This document shows positions 34,169 through 43,919 of a stretch of DNA of 64,000 nucleotides, in pieces (position 1 is the stretch's first letter; the number at the start of each line of letters is the position of its first letter). The translations under genes were made by a program, and so were the position numbers. Below the pieces are notes generated by a model. The model was not told the origin of the DNA. It saw only the letters and a list, made by a program, of their open reading frames with translations, and did not search any database. The stretch is taken from the NCBI RefSeq assembly GCF_030272895.1, contig NZ_JALRNF010000009.1, forward strand, positions 84,653 to 148,652. The letters are read 5' to 3'. This stretch comes from Pseudomonas sp. BGr12. GTDB taxonomy: Bacteria; Pseudomonadota; Gammaproteobacteria; Pseudomonadales; Pseudomonadaceae.

Positions 34169-34792
34169 GACGACTTCTCCACGTGATGCATTACTGCTGA
34201 ATGACCATGCAACCGGCGCACGAAGGCCTTGGTCGCAACTACAGGATCAAGCTCAGATAAACAGACCAGATCATTAATCTGGCATGACGAGGACGCAGCG
34301 ACTCGCTGGGCGAATCATTGATGGGGGCATGTCATTACTCCGGATTTCAGATAAAAAAAATCCCCATGTGCATGCCCTACCATGCAGATGAGGTTGAACG
34401 TCCATTTTTTTACTGGGGAGTGCACGGCGCGATCACTGAGTACCGGCCTGCTGGAAGATAAGAGGCCCGTAGTGTTTGATCGTTCATTTTTATGTGCCAT
34501 CACCGACGGGCGGTAGTGGGTTCTCGACCTAAGTCTACTAGCCACGGCGACCTGAACCGGCAAGCGGGCACTGCGGCAGCGGCGACACGGGTGACTGTTT
34601 GTGGGAGCGGGCGTAGCCCGCGATGAGGCCCGTGCCCCCGGAACCAATTAGACACAATTGCATTTCGCACGATATGCATCCCGGTGATAGCCTTGCGCGC
34701 GGTTTCAGCCTAGCTCCACCTGCCTGGGGACGACCCCAGTCACGGTTCTTCTTTTCAACAGGGACGGCCCTGAACTTCCGAGGAAGTAGACA
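34169..34792. other. 624-bp intergenic region
   Basis: No convincing gene. It contains a perfect hairpin/operator-like repeat CCAGAT-CATTA-ATCTGG (34266-34282), about 100 bp upstream of the CopD-like gene, and one REP copy at 34600. The part next to the nuoA-like gene should hold its promoter, which I could not locate with confidence. Confidence 0.6.
34600..34624. repeat. single REP element (variant core)
   Basis: TGTGGGAGCGGGCGTAGCCC followed by GCGAT: a REP unit with the GCGTAGC variant in place of GCTTGCC. Confidence 0.75.
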
Positions 34793-35224
34793 GTGGCCTC
34801 TACGATTTCCCATAACTGGGCATTGGGCGCCTTCCTGGTCGGCGTCGTGTCGATCTGCGTGATCATGCTCGGCGTTTCAAAGTTCCTCGGCGGACGCGCC
34901 TGGGGACGCAGCAAGAACCAGCCCTTCGAGTCGGGCATGCTGCCTACCGGAGGTGCGCGCCTGCGCTTCTCTGCAAACTTTTATCTGGTTGCCATCCTCT
35001 TCGTGATTTTCGAAGCCGAAGCGCTGTTTCTGTTCGTTTACGCCGTGTCAGTCCGTGAAACCGGATGGGCAGGCTTTATCGGTGCGGCGATCTTTATCGC
35101 CATTCTGCTGGTCGGTTTGATCTACGAAGGGGCCATGGGCGCCCTCAACGGTGGCGTCTCGGTAAACCAACGCAAGAAGGCCTCGAGCACTCAAGCCCAA
35201 GGCCTCCCCGCGTCCAGCGATTGA
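34793..35224 (+). CDS. orphan NuoA-like NADH:quinone oxidoreductase subunit A
   Basis: A 143-residue membrane protein with the three helices and central loop of complex I subunit A. '[40 protein letters not shown]' aligns with the NuoA core, including the PFESG and RLRFS blocks, but the conserved FDVE is FEAE. The start is a GTG behind GAGGAAG. No nuoB or other nuo gene follows; the next gene is cioB, convergent, 15 bp away. It is therefore a stand-alone paralog, perhaps a relic, a spare subunit or a partner of another quinone enzyme. Confidence 0.85.
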   Translation: MASTISHNWALGAFLVGVVSICVIMLGVSKFLGGRAWGRSKNQPFESGMLPTGGARLRFSANFYLVAILFVIFEAEALFLFVYAVSVRETGWAGFIGAAIFIAILLVGLIYEGAMGALNGGVSVNQRKKASSTQAQGLPASSD

Positions 35225-35238
35225 TCCGCGATCAACGA

Positions 35239-36255
35239 TCAGTGATAGGCATCCCCCACCTGCACCTTGCCGCGGAACACGTGATAGCTCCAGAAGGTGT
35301 ACACCAGGATGATCGGGATGATGAACAGCGCCCCGATCAGCGCAAACAGTTGGCTCGACAGCGGCGAGGCGGCGTCCCAGATGCTCACCGCAGGCGGCAC
35401 GATGTTCGGCCAGATACTGATCGCCAGGCCCAGGTAGCCGAGGAACACCAGCCCCACCACCGCCATGAACGGCAGGTGCGAATGGCGCTTGCGCAGGGTC
35501 TTCTGGATCACCACCACGGCCAGCAGCGCCAGCACTGCGATCAGCGCGGAGCGGACCCAGTGGCTGCCGGCGAACCAGCGCTGGGCGATGTCGTCATGCA
35601 GCCAGGCGGTCCAGGCGAAGATCAGCGCAATCACGATCGCCAGCAGGTAGGTCAACGGCCGGCTGTAGTGACGCATGCGCGATTCGAGCATGCCGTCGGT
35701 CTTGATCAGCAACCAGGTGCTGCCCAGCAGTGCATAGGTGAGGATCAGGCCCACGCCGCAGAACAGCGGGAACGGTGACAACCAGTCCAGGGCACCGCCG
35801 GCGAACTGACGGTTCTCTACCGGAATGCCGCTGATGTAGGTGCCAATGGCCACGCCCTGGAAGAAGGTGGCCAGCACCGAGCCGCCGATGAACGCCTTGT
35901 CCCACCAGTGGCGTTTGCTCGGGTGTGCCTTGAAGCGGAACTCGAAGGCCACACCGCGAAAGATCAAGCCGGCCAGTACCAGCACCAACGGCAGGTACAG
36001 CGCTTCGAGAATCACCGAGTAGGCCAGCGGGAACGCACCGAACAGCGCCGCCGCGCCGAGCACGGCCCAGGTCTCGTTGCCATCCCACACCGGCGCCACG
36101 GTGTTCATCATCACATCGCGCTCGCTGGAGTCGCTGATCAGCGGGAAGAGAATGCCCAGCCCCAGGTCGAAGCCATCCATGATCACATACATCATCAACC
36201 CGAAGGCGATGATGACGCCCCAGATGACCGACAGGTCGATACCTTGAATACCCAT
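35239..36255 (-). CDS. cioB: cyanide-insensitive quinol oxidase subunit II (CioB/CydB)
   Basis: Subunit II of the bd-type terminal oxidase, 338 residues, with eight to nine helices. The opening 'VIWGVIIAFGLMMYVIMDGFDLGLGILFP' and the tract 'WDGNETWAVLGAAALFGAFPLAYS' are hallmarks of the CydB family (PF02322). It stabilises the haem-bearing subunit I in the inner membrane. It begins 14 bp downstream of cioA, as in the cioAB operon of P. aeruginosa. It ends in front of the convergent nuoA-like gene. Confidence 0.94.
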   Translation of the reverse strand: MGIQGIDLSVIWGVIIAFGLMMYVIMDGFDLGLGILFPLISDSSERDVMMNTVAPVWDGNETWAVLGAAALFGAFPLAYSVILEALYLPLVLVLAGLIFRGVAFEFRFKAHPSKRHWWDKAFIGGSVLATFFQGVAIGTYISGIPVENRQFAGGALDWLSPFPLFCGVGLILTYALLGSTWLLIKTDGMLESRMRHYSRPLTYLLAIVIALIFAWTAWLHDDIAQRWFAGSHWVRSALIAVLALLAVVVIQKTLRKRHSHLPFMAVVGLVFLGYLGLAISIWPNIVPPAVSIWDAASPLSSQLFALIGALFIIPIILVYTFWSYHVFRGKVQVGDAYH

Positions 36256-36269
36256 AGTTCGACTCCTTC

Positions 36270-37661
36270 TCAGTCGGCGGCCGACAGCGGCCGGCGTGCG
36301 GTGGCGTGATTGTCCGGTAGCTCCGGGGACGGGTGCGGCTCATGGGCGCCCGGGCCTTTGCGCACCAGGCGCATCATGTAGCCGATACCGACGGTGAACA
36401 CCGAGAAATAGATCAGCACGAACAGCGCCAGGGTGACGCTCATCTGCACGGCATTGTGGTTGGAGGCCGCCTCGGTGGTGCGCAACATGCCGTAGACCAC
36501 CCACGGCTGGCGCCCGACTTCAGTGGTGAACCAGCCCGCCAGCAAGGCCACCAGGCCCGAGGGTCCCATCAGCAGGGCCAGCCACAGGAACGCCCGGTTG
36601 CGGTACAGCGCGCCGTTGCGACGCAGCACCAGGGCCAGCAGCGCACAGGCCATCATCAGCATGCCAAGGCCCGCCATGACCCGGAAGCTCCAGAAGATAA
36701 TGGTGGAGTTGGGGCGGTCTTGTTTGGCGAAGCTCTTGAGCGCCGGGATCTGCTTGTCCAGGCTGTGGGTCAGGATCAGGCTGCCCAGGTAGGGCACTTC
36801 CAGGCTGTAGCGGGTGGTCTCGGCGTCCATGTCGGGCAGGCCGAACAGCACCAGCGGCGAAGCTTCGCCCGGCTTGTTGTCCCAGTGCCCTTCGATGGCG
36901 GCGATCTTCGCCGGCTGGTGTTCCAGGGTGTTCAGGCCGTGGGCGTCACCCACCACCACCTGCACCGGGGTGGCGACCAGGATCATCCACATGGCCATCG
37001 ACAGCATTTTGCGTACCTGCGGCGTGTTGCGACCGCGCAACAGGTGCCAGGCCGCCGAGGCGCCGACGAAGAACGCCGTGGACAGGAACGCCGCCAGTGC
37101 CATGTGCGCCAGGCGATAGGGGAACGACGGGTTGAAGACAATCTTGAACCAGTCCACCGGCGCCACGCGGCCATCGATGATCTCGATGCCCTGGGGCGTC
37201 TGCATCCAGCTGTTGGACGAGAGGATCCAGAACATCGAGATCAGCGTGCCGATGGCGACCATGATCGTGGCGAAGAAGTGCAAGCGGCGCCCTACCCGGC
37301 CCCAGCCGAACAACATGACGCCGAGGAAGCCCGCTTCCAGGAAGAACGCGGTGAGCACCTCATAGGTGAGCAAGGGCCCGGTCACGGCGCCGGCGAAGTC
37401 GGAGAACCGCGCCCAGTTGGTGCCGAACTCGTAGGCCATGACCAGGCCGGAGACCACGCCCATGCCGAAGTTGACGGCGAAGATTTTCGACCAGAAGTGA
37501 TAGAGGTCCCGGTACACCGGGTTGTCGGTTTTCAGCCAGCAGCCTTCGAGCACGGCCAGGAAGCTGGCCAGGCCAATGGTGATGGCCGGGAAGATGATGT
37601 GGAACGAGACCGTGAACGCGAACTGAAGCCGCGCCAGGTCCAACGCGCCGAGCGTTGCCAT
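36270..37661 (-). CDS. cioA: cyanide-insensitive quinol oxidase subunit I (CioA/CydA)
   Basis: Catalytic subunit I of a bd-type quinol:O2 oxidoreductase, 463 residues. Haem ligands are indicated by the His in 'FTVSFHIIFPAITIGLASFLAVLEG' and downstream His/Met residues. The C-terminal 'LAGWFTTEVGRQPWVVYGMLRTTEAAS' is diagnostic. The short Q-loop and overall length place it in the CIO group rather than classical cydA. It transfers electrons from ubiquinol directly to oxygen and is resistant to cyanide and sulfide. It lies 106 bp downstream of the molybdoenzyme gene on the same strand, so read-through is possible. Confidence 0.95.
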   Translation of the reverse strand: MATLGALDLARLQFAFTVSFHIIFPAITIGLASFLAVLEGCWLKTDNPVYRDLYHFWSKIFAVNFGMGVVSGLVMAYEFGTNWARFSDFAGAVTGPLLTYEVLTAFFLEAGFLGVMLFGWGRVGRRLHFFATIMVAIGTLISMFWILSSNSWMQTPQGIEIIDGRVAPVDWFKIVFNPSFPYRLAHMALAAFLSTAFFVGASAAWHLLRGRNTPQVRKMLSMAMWMILVATPVQVVVGDAHGLNTLEHQPAKIAAIEGHWDNKPGEASPLVLFGLPDMDAETTRYSLEVPYLGSLILTHSLDKQIPALKSFAKQDRPNSTIIFWSFRVMAGLGMLMMACALLALVLRRNGALYRNRAFLWLALLMGPSGLVALLAGWFTTEVGRQPWVVYGMLRTTEAASNHNAVQMSVTLALFVLIYFSVFTVGIGYMMRLVRKGPGAHEPHPSPELPDNHATARRPLSAAD

Positions 37662-37767
37662 GAGGATGTCCTTCTAGACGGACAGCCGTCCACTGCAGGT
37701 GCGACCGCCACGCGCGGCCTGCACCCGATGCAGGGAAGTACTGTCGATGGGATCAGGAGAGTGAGGC

Positions 37768-40092
37768 TTAACCTGCGACGGTGTGGATACGGTTATCCGC
37801 CCGTGCCTTCTCCAGTTTGATGGCGATGAACTTCGACGTTGGCGTGTACGTCCGGTCGCCATAGCTTTCCAGCGGCACCAACGGGTTGGTCTCCGGGTAG
37901 TAGGCCGCCGCCTGCCCCGCCGGGATGTCGTAGGCCACCAGGGTAAAGCCCGACACGCGCCGCTCGCGACCGTCCTCCCAGAGCGAGACCATGTCGACCT
38001 TGTCGCCGGGTTCAAGGTCCAGGCGGCGAATGTCCGCCTCGTTGGCGAACACCACCTCGCGCAGGCCGAACACCCCACGGTAGCGGTCGTCCAGGCCGTA
38101 CAGCGTGGTGTTGTACTGATCGTGCGAACGCAGGGTCTGCAGGATCAGGTCCGGTTTTTCGCCACGGGCCAGCACGGTTTCATTCACCAGCTGGGCAGGC
38201 AAGGCGCTGGGCGTGAATTGGGCCTTGCCGGTCGCGGTTTTCCACTCCCGGGTGGCCGCCGTGTTGCCCAGGTGGAAACCACCGGGATGTTGCAGCCGGG
38301 TGTTGAAGTCGGCAAAGCCGGGAATGGTATCGGCGATCAGGTCGCGGATACGGCCATAATCGGCCACCACCCAGTCCCAGTCGATCGGGCGATTGCCCAG
38401 GGTGGCCTTGGCCATGCCGGCGATGATCGAAGGCTCGGAACGCAGCAGCGGCGAGCGCGGCTTGAGCTGGCCGAAGGAGATATGCACCATGCTGAAGGTG
38501 TCTTCCACGGTCACGCCTTGCGGCCCCTCGGCCTGCACGTCGATCTCGGTGCGGCCCAGGCACGGCAGGATCAGCGCATCGCGGCCGGTCACCAGGTGAG
38601 AGCGGTTGAGCTTGGTGGCGATGTGCACGGTCAGCTCGCAGTTGCGCAGCGCGGCATGGGTGCGTGGGGTATCGGGCGTGGCCTGGGCGAAGTTGCCGCC
38701 CAGGGCGATAAACACCTTGGCGCGGTGTTCTTCCATGGCCTGGATCGCCAGTACGGCGTTATGCCCGTGCAGGCGCGGCACCTTGAAGGCAAAGCGCTTT
38801 TCCAGGGCGTCGAGGAACCAGGTCGGTGGGTGCTCGTCGATACCCATGGTGCGGTCGCCCTGCACGTTGCTGTGGCCGCGTACCGGCGACAGCCCGGCGC
38901 CTGGCTTGCCGACGTTGCCGCGCAGCAGTTGCAGGTTGACGATTTCCTGCACGGTCGGCACCGAATGGCGGTGCTGGGTCACGCCCATGGCCCAGCACAT
39001 GATCACCCGCTCGGCGCGCCGGTACATGCGCGCGGCCAGCTCAAGCTCAGCCAGGCTCAGGCCCGACTGCTCGACGATATGCGCCCAGGTGGTGGCATCG
39101 ACTTCGGCCAGGTACGCGTCCAGGCCGCTGGTGTGCTCGGCGATGAAGGCATGGTCGAACACCGGCGGCTCGCCGTTGGCCTGGGCCTCGCGCTCCCACT
39201 TCAGCAAGAACTTGGCGATGCCGCGCATCACCGCCATGTCGCCGCCCAGGGCCGGGCGGAAGTACGCAGTGTTGGTCGGCTCGGAGCCGTTGCTGAACAT
39301 CTCGAACGGGTGCTGCGGATGCTGGAAACGCTCAAGGCCGCGCTCCTTGAGCGGGTTGAAGCAGACCACCTGGGCACCGCGCTGCACCGCCTCGCGCAGC
39401 GGCTCGAGCATGCGCGGGTGGTTGGTGCCGGGGTTCTGGCCGATCACGAAGATCGCGTCGGCGTGTTCAAGGTCGTCAAACACCACGGTGCCTTTGCCGA
39501 CACCCAGGGTTTCCGACATCCCTACCCCGCTCGCCTCATGGCACATGTTCGAGCAGTCGGGGAAGTTGTTGGTGCCGAAGGCGCGCACGAACAACTGGTA
39601 CAGGTAGGCCGCCTCGTTGCTGGCCCGGCCCGAGGTGTAGAACTCGGCCTGGTCGGGCGACTCGAGGTTGTTCAGGTGCTGCGCCACCAGCGCGAAGGCG
39701 TCCTCCCAGGAGGTTTCGACATAGTGGTCGGTGGCCGCGTCATAGCGCATCGGGTGGGTCAGGCGGCCCTGGTACTCCAGCCAGTAATCGCTTTGCCCGG
39801 CCAGTGCCGACACGCTGTAGCGGGCAAAGAAATCCGGGTCGACCAGACGCCCGCTCGCTTCCCAGTTGACCGCCTTGGCGCCGTTCTCGCAGAACTTGAC
39901 CATGCCGTTTTCAGGTGACTCCCCCCAGGCGCAACCCGGGCAGTCGAAGCCACCGTTCTGGTTGGTCTTGAGCATCATCCGAAGGTTCTTGAAAGCGTTC
40001 TCGCTGCCGAGCCAGGCCTTGGTCACACTTTTAAGTGCGCCCCAACCGGCGGCCGGCGCGTTATAGCTTTTAATATGCTCTTCTTCACTCAT
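37768..40092 (-). CDS. FdhF/YdeP-type molybdopterin oxidoreductase
   Basis: Cytoplasmic molybdenum-bis-MGD oxidoreductase of 774 residues, of the formate dehydrogenase alpha / YdeP family. Cys51, Cys54 and Cys68 ('CPGCAWGESPENGMVKFC') are candidate Fe-S ligands. The Mo site appears to use cysteine ('CSNMCHEASGVGMSETLG'; Cys184 is a candidate), with no selenocysteine. Later blocks include 'WAMGVTQHRHSVPTVQEIVNLQLLRGNVGKPGAGLSPVRGHSNVQGDRT', the molybdopterin-binding core. Most YdeP enzymes have uncertain substrates; formate is not assured. The ATG at 40092 has GAGG upstream. It diverges from moaA across a 333-bp region with a motif shared by the moa genes. Confidence 0.9.
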   Translation of the reverse strand: MSEEEHIKSYNAPAAGWGALKSVTKAWLGSENAFKNLRMMLKTNQNGGFDCPGCAWGESPENGMVKFCENGAKAVNWEASGRLVDPDFFARYSVSALAGQSDYWLEYQGRLTHPMRYDAATDHYVETSWEDAFALVAQHLNNLESPDQAEFYTSGRASNEAAYLYQLFVRAFGTNNFPDCSNMCHEASGVGMSETLGVGKGTVVFDDLEHADAIFVIGQNPGTNHPRMLEPLREAVQRGAQVVCFNPLKERGLERFQHPQHPFEMFSNGSEPTNTAYFRPALGGDMAVMRGIAKFLLKWEREAQANGEPPVFDHAFIAEHTSGLDAYLAEVDATTWAHIVEQSGLSLAELELAARMYRRAERVIMCWAMGVTQHRHSVPTVQEIVNLQLLRGNVGKPGAGLSPVRGHSNVQGDRTMGIDEHPPTWFLDALEKRFAFKVPRLHGHNAVLAIQAMEEHRAKVFIALGGNFAQATPDTPRTHAALRNCELTVHIATKLNRSHLVTGRDALILPCLGRTEIDVQAEGPQGVTVEDTFSMVHISFGQLKPRSPLLRSEPSIIAGMAKATLGNRPIDWDWVVADYGRIRDLIADTIPGFADFNTRLQHPGGFHLGNTAATREWKTATGKAQFTPSALPAQLVNETVLARGEKPDLILQTLRSHDQYNTTLYGLDDRYRGVFGLREVVFANEADIRRLDLEPGDKVDMVSLWEDGRERRVSGFTLVAYDIPAGQAAAYYPETNPLVPLESYGDRTYTPTSKFIAIKLEKARADNRIHTVAG

Positions 40093-40208
40093 CTGGGTAT
40101 TCCTCGATTGGCACACAGGACGCAGAGAACTTATGAAAGTTATTGCCGAGTTGTTTTAATCGACACATAAGTCTTGCAATGCCGGCAGCCTATTGTTTGA
40201 CCCAGGCA

Positions 40209-40225
40209 GCGTCCAATCGAAAGTT
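40209..40225. promoter_or_regulatory. candidate LysR-regulator site (GCGTCCAAT motif), copy 1
   Basis: GCGTCCAATCGAAAGTT, with CCGTCTATCAC at 40244-40254, lies between the divergent molybdoenzyme and moaA genes. A near-identical pair occurs upstream of moaB (46483 and 46555). Confidence 0.55.
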
Positions 40226-40425
40226 ATGACAGGGTGATCGGAACCGTCTATCACGCCTGCAAGCCACGAATCACAAGGGCTCCAGGCGGTGATAGAGCGT
40301 TCTTATCAACCGGTCACTAAAAGCAATTTGACGCTGCAACAGCCCCCTGCCTATCCTCGCCCAACAGAGTTGTTACTCCCCCTTTCATGCAGTGGATAAA
40401 TCGACGAAAGTCAGTTTAAGAGGTT

Positions 40426-41439
40426 ATGGCAGTCGTGAATAACGCCAATACAGAACTGCTCGACGGGTTCAGTCGAAAAATCGATTATTTGCGCATGTCG
40501 GTTACCGACCGCTGCGACTTTCGCTGCGTTTACTGCATGGCCGAAGACATGCAATTCCTGCCGCGCCAGCGTCTGCTGACCCTGGAAGAGCAATACCAGA
40601 TCGCCGAGCGCTTCGTCGCCATGGGTACCCGCAAGATCCGCCTGACCGGTGGCGAGCCGCTGGTGCGCCGGGGCGTCGTCGATTTTTGCGCACGGCTGGC
40701 CGCCCTGCCGGGCCTGCGCGAGCTGTGCATGACCAGCAACGGCTCGCAGCTCACGCGCCTGGCCAAGCCGCTGTTCGACGCCGGCCTGTCGCGCCTGAAC
40801 ATCAGCCTCGACAGCCTCGACAGCCAACGCTTCAAGGAACTGACCCGCACCGGCGACCTGGCCCAGGTCATCGCCGGCATCGACGCCGCCCGGGCCGCCG
40901 GCTTTCGCCGCACCAAGCTCAATTGCGTGGTGCTCAAGGGCCGCAACGATCACGAGGTCATCGACCTGATCCGCTTCGCCATCGACCGTGAGCTGGACAT
41001 CTGCTTCATCGAGGAAATGCCCCTGGGGATCATCAGCGAACACCAGCGCAGCGAATCCTACTGCTCCAGCGATGAGGTGCGCGCCCGGATCGCCGAGCAT
41101 TTCACCCTGATCGAGTCGGCCGAATCGACCCAGGGCCCGTCGCGCTACTGGCGCCTGGCCGAAGCGCCGCACATCCGCCTGGGCTTTATCTCGCCTCACA
41201 GCCACAACTTCTGCGGCAGTTGCAACCGCGTGCGCCTGACCGTCGAGGGGCGCTTGCTGTTGTGCCTGGGCAACGAGCACTCCGCTGACCTCAAGCACGT
41301 GCTGCGCGCCCACCCGGGCGACAGCGAGCGGCTGGAAAAGGCCATCCGCAGCGCCATGGCGCTCAAGCCCTACCGCCATCACTTCGAGGTCGATGGCGAG
41401 GTGCAGATCCTGCGCTTCATGAACATGACAGGAGGCTGA
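40426..41439 (+). CDS. moaA: GTP 3',8-cyclase MoaA
   Basis: Radical SAM enzyme that opens molybdenum cofactor synthesis by converting GTP to 3',8-cyclo-GTP, 337 residues. The N-terminal cluster motif CDFRCVYC (Cys30, 34, 37) and the C-terminal second cluster '[20 protein letters not shown]' are present, as is the terminal GG essential for activity. Start at 40426, with AGAGG close upstream; the GTG at 40435 is better spaced. It is the likely first gene of a transcript with the bestrophin gene 9 bp downstream and is transcribed away from the molybdoenzyme it probably serves. Confidence 0.95.
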   Translation: MAVVNNANTELLDGFSRKIDYLRMSVTDRCDFRCVYCMAEDMQFLPRQRLLTLEEQYQIAERFVAMGTRKIRLTGGEPLVRRGVVDFCARLAALPGLRELCMTSNGSQLTRLAKPLFDAGLSRLNISLDSLDSQRFKELTRTGDLAQVIAGIDAARAAGFRRTKLNCVVLKGRNDHEVIDLIRFAIDRELDICFIEEMPLGIISEHQRSESYCSSDEVRARIAEHFTLIESAESTQGPSRYWRLAEAPHIRLGFISPHSHNFCGSCNRVRLTVEGRLLLCLGNEHSADLKHVLRAHPGDSERLEKAIRSAMALKPYRHHFEVDGEVQILRFMNMTGG

Positions 41440-41448
41440 GGAACGCCC

Positions 41449-42348
41449 ATGGTCGTCCATCCCAAACCCAACCTGCTCAATGTGCTGGTCGCGCTCAAGG
41501 GCTCGATCGCCAAGCGCGTGGCCCGGCGTACCCTGATGGTCGCGCTGCTGGCTTCGCTGATCGTGTTGCTGGAGAACCTGCACCCGGCGTTCTTTTCCCG
41601 GGTCAACGCCACGCCCTTCACCCTGCTCGGGATCTCCCTGTCGATCTTCATGAGCTTTCGCAACAACGCCTGCTACGACCGCTGGTGGGAGGGCCGCAAG
41701 GCCTGGGGCCAGGTGATCATCGAGGTGCGCTCGTTCATTCGCGAAAGCGTGGTGATCAGCGACAAACGCCGCAGGAGCGCCCTGTTGATGAGCTTGTGCG
41801 GATACGCCCATGCGCTCAACGCAAGGCTGCGCAACGAAGACGAAGTGGCGGCGGCCAGGCAATGGCTGCCAGAGGCCAACAGCCTGCCGGCCTGGAACGT
41901 CAGTGACGGTATCCTGCAACTGGCCGGGGCGCAGTGTTCGGCGCTGGCCAGCAGCGAGCAGATCAGCGAATGGCGTTACGTGACCCTGGAGCAGCGCCTG
42001 AAGGGGCTGTCCGAAGCCCAGGCGGTGTGCGAGCGGATCAAGGCCACGCCGCTGCCCTTCCCTTACACCCTGCTGCTGCACCGCACCATCTACATGTTCT
42101 GCGTACTGCTGCCCTTTGCCATGGCCGAGCCGCTGGGCTGGCTGGCGCCGCTGTTCACCGCCATCGTCAGTTACACCTTTTTCGGGCTGGATGCGATCAG
42201 CGACGAACTGGAAGATCCGTTCGGTCGCGATGAGAACGATCTGCCCACCGATGCGATGGTGCGTACCATCGAACGCGAGATCCTCGGCGCGCTGGGCCAC
42301 ACCGACCTGCCTTCGCCGCTGGTACCGGTCGACTTCATTCTGACTTGA
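41449..42348 (+). CDS. bestrophin-family anion channel
   Basis: Pentameric inner-membrane channel of the bestrophin (PF01062) family, 299 residues. Key segments are 'ISLSIFMSFRNNACYDRWWEGRKAWGQVI' and 'DAISDELEDPFGRDENDLP', the conserved acidic cluster next to the pore. Bacterial bestrophins conduct monovalent ions. It begins 9 bp after moaA, so it is probably cotranscribed with it; no direct functional relation to Moco synthesis is established. Confidence 0.9.
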   Translation: MVVHPKPNLLNVLVALKGSIAKRVARRTLMVALLASLIVLLENLHPAFFSRVNATPFTLLGISLSIFMSFRNNACYDRWWEGRKAWGQVIIEVRSFIRESVVISDKRRRSALLMSLCGYAHALNARLRNEDEVAAARQWLPEANSLPAWNVSDGILQLAGAQCSALASSEQISEWRYVTLEQRLKGLSEAQAVCERIKATPLPFPYTLLLHRTIYMFCVLLPFAMAEPLGWLAPLFTAIVSYTFFGLDAISDELEDPFGRDENDLPTDAMVRTIEREILGALGHTDLPSPLVPVDFILT

Positions 42349-42356
42349 GCCAGATT

Positions 42357-42374
42357 GCCTGAGGCCCCTCAGGC
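42357..42374. terminator. hairpin after moaA-bestrophin
   Basis: GCCTGAGG-CC-CCTCAGGC is a perfect 8-bp stem just past the stop codon at 42348. It has no U-tract, so it may be a weak or factor-assisted terminator. Confidence 0.45.
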
Positions 42375-42482
42375 ACCGCTTGCCCACCCCCTTTACCTGA
42401 CACCCCCACGCCGCGAGCGCAACGAACGCTCGCGCGCCTTCGCGTGCCCGCTTCACCGCGTCATCCATAAGGAGCAGTCCCC

Positions 42483-43853
42483 ATGAAACGTTGCACCCTG
42501 TCCCTGGCCGTCGCCCTGGGCGCGAGCCTGGCCCACACCTGTGCCAGCGCCGCCGGCTTCATCGACGACAGCAAGGCCAGCCTGACCCTGCGCAATTTCT
42601 ACATCGACACCGACAACCGCAATGGTGCTGCCGCACCCAGCAAGCAGAGCGAATGGGGACAGGGCTTCCTGCTCAACTATGCCTCCGGCTACACCCAGGG
42701 CACGGTCGGTTTCGGCGTGGACGCCCTGGGCTTGCTCGGCGTGCGCCTGGACGGCGGCGGCAAGGCCGGCAAGCCGGGCATCGAACGCCAGCCGGGCACG
42801 GTGTTCCCGCTGGCGCATGACGGCACGGCCACGGACAACTTCAGCAGCCTGGGCCTGACCGCCAAGGCGCGGTGGTCGAAGACCGAGCTGCGTTATGGCA
42901 CCCTGCTGCCGAAACTGCCGGTGGTGGTCTACAACGATGCGCGCTTGTTGCCCCTGACCTACCAGGGCTCGCAGGTGACCTCCGGCGAGATCGACAACCT
43001 GAGCCTGACCGCGGGCCAGCTGGAGCACACCCGCGGGCGCAACTCCACGGACTGGCGCGCCCTGAGCATCGCCGGCGCCAATGGCAGCAGTGCGAGCGCG
43101 CGCGACAGCAATCACTTCTACTTCGCCGGCGCCGACTACAAGACCGCCAAGAACCTGCTGTTGCAGTACTACTACGGTGAGCTGGACAACTTCTACCAGC
43201 AGCACTTCGTCGGCCTGGTGCACAGCCAACCGCTGGGGGGCGGCACGCTCAAGAGCGATATCCGGGTATTTATCAGCACGGCGGACGGCAACAACGCCAG
43301 CAGTGCCGGCCGTGCAGACGGTTACCTGAGCAGCGGTTACTACGGCAATGGCGTCAAGCGTGGTGAGGTGGACAATAACGTCTACAGCGGGATGTTCACC
43401 TATAGCCAGAACGGCCATGGCCTGGGCGCGGGATATCAGGTGTTGACGGGCCAGAGCGACTTTCCCTACCTCAATCGTGGCGATGGCGAAGGCACCAGTA
43501 CCTACCTGGTCACCGATGCGCAGTTGCTCAAGTTCAACCGGGCCGGTGAACGCACCTGGCTGGCTCGCTACACCTACGACTTTGCCGCTGCCGGCGTTCC
43601 GGGGCTGGGCTTGAGCCTGCTGTACCTGAATGCCGACGATATCAGTGGGCGTGGTGTGGATCGGGGTGAGTGGGAGCGCGATGTGGCCCTGAGCTACGTG
43701 ATCCCCTCGGGGGGATTCAAGGGGCTGGGGCTGACCTGGAAGAACACCAGTATGCGCAGTGGTCTGCCTGCGGATACCACGCCAGGGGTTGCCAGTCAGC
43801 GTGACCAGGATGAGAACCGGCTGATCGTCAGTTATACGCTGCCGTTGCTGTAA
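42483..43853 (+). CDS. OprD-family outer-membrane porin
   Basis: Outer-membrane porin of the OprD family, 456 residues. The signal peptide ends near residue 23 (CASAA) before GFIDDSKAS. Typical motifs are 'SLTLRNFYIDTDNRNG', 'GYTQGTVGFGVDALGLLGVRLD' and a final strand 'LIVSYTLPLL'. AAGGAG sits upstream of the ATG. It is close in type to, but clearly different from, the porin at 1248. It follows the bestrophin gene by 134 bp; whether it belongs to the same regulon is unknown. Downstream lies the mosaic repeat region. Confidence 0.92.
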   Translation: MKRCTLSLAVALGASLAHTCASAAGFIDDSKASLTLRNFYIDTDNRNGAAAPSKQSEWGQGFLLNYASGYTQGTVGFGVDALGLLGVRLDGGGKAGKPGIERQPGTVFPLAHDGTATDNFSSLGLTAKARWSKTELRYGTLLPKLPVVVYNDARLLPLTYQGSQVTSGEIDNLSLTAGQLEHTRGRNSTDWRALSIAGANGSSASARDSNHFYFAGADYKTAKNLLLQYYYGELDNFYQQHFVGLVHSQPLGGGTLKSDIRVFISTADGNNASSAGRADGYLSSGYYGNGVKRGEVDNNVYSGMFTYSQNGHGLGAGYQVLTGQSDFPYLNRGDGEGTSTYLVTDAQLLKFNRAGERTWLARYTYDFAAAGVPGLGLSLLYLNADDISGRGVDRGEWERDVALSYVIPSGGFKGLGLTWKNTSMRSGLPADTTPGVASQRDQDENRLIVSYTLPLL

Positions 43854-43919
43854 ACAATCTCTCCACGAAACCCAGGGGGCTTTGAACCTTGGGTTGGGTT
43901 GCTGAGGATGCGAGCATAT

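Noticed and set aside
34315..34647. A possible 110-residue minus-strand protein
   Set aside because: It reads through a REP element, has no credible ribosome site and shows an unnatural basic composition.
37783..39918. A 711-residue plus-strand open frame
   Set aside because: It is the antisense shadow of the molybdoenzyme gene; no domain and an amino-acid bias typical of GC-rich complements.
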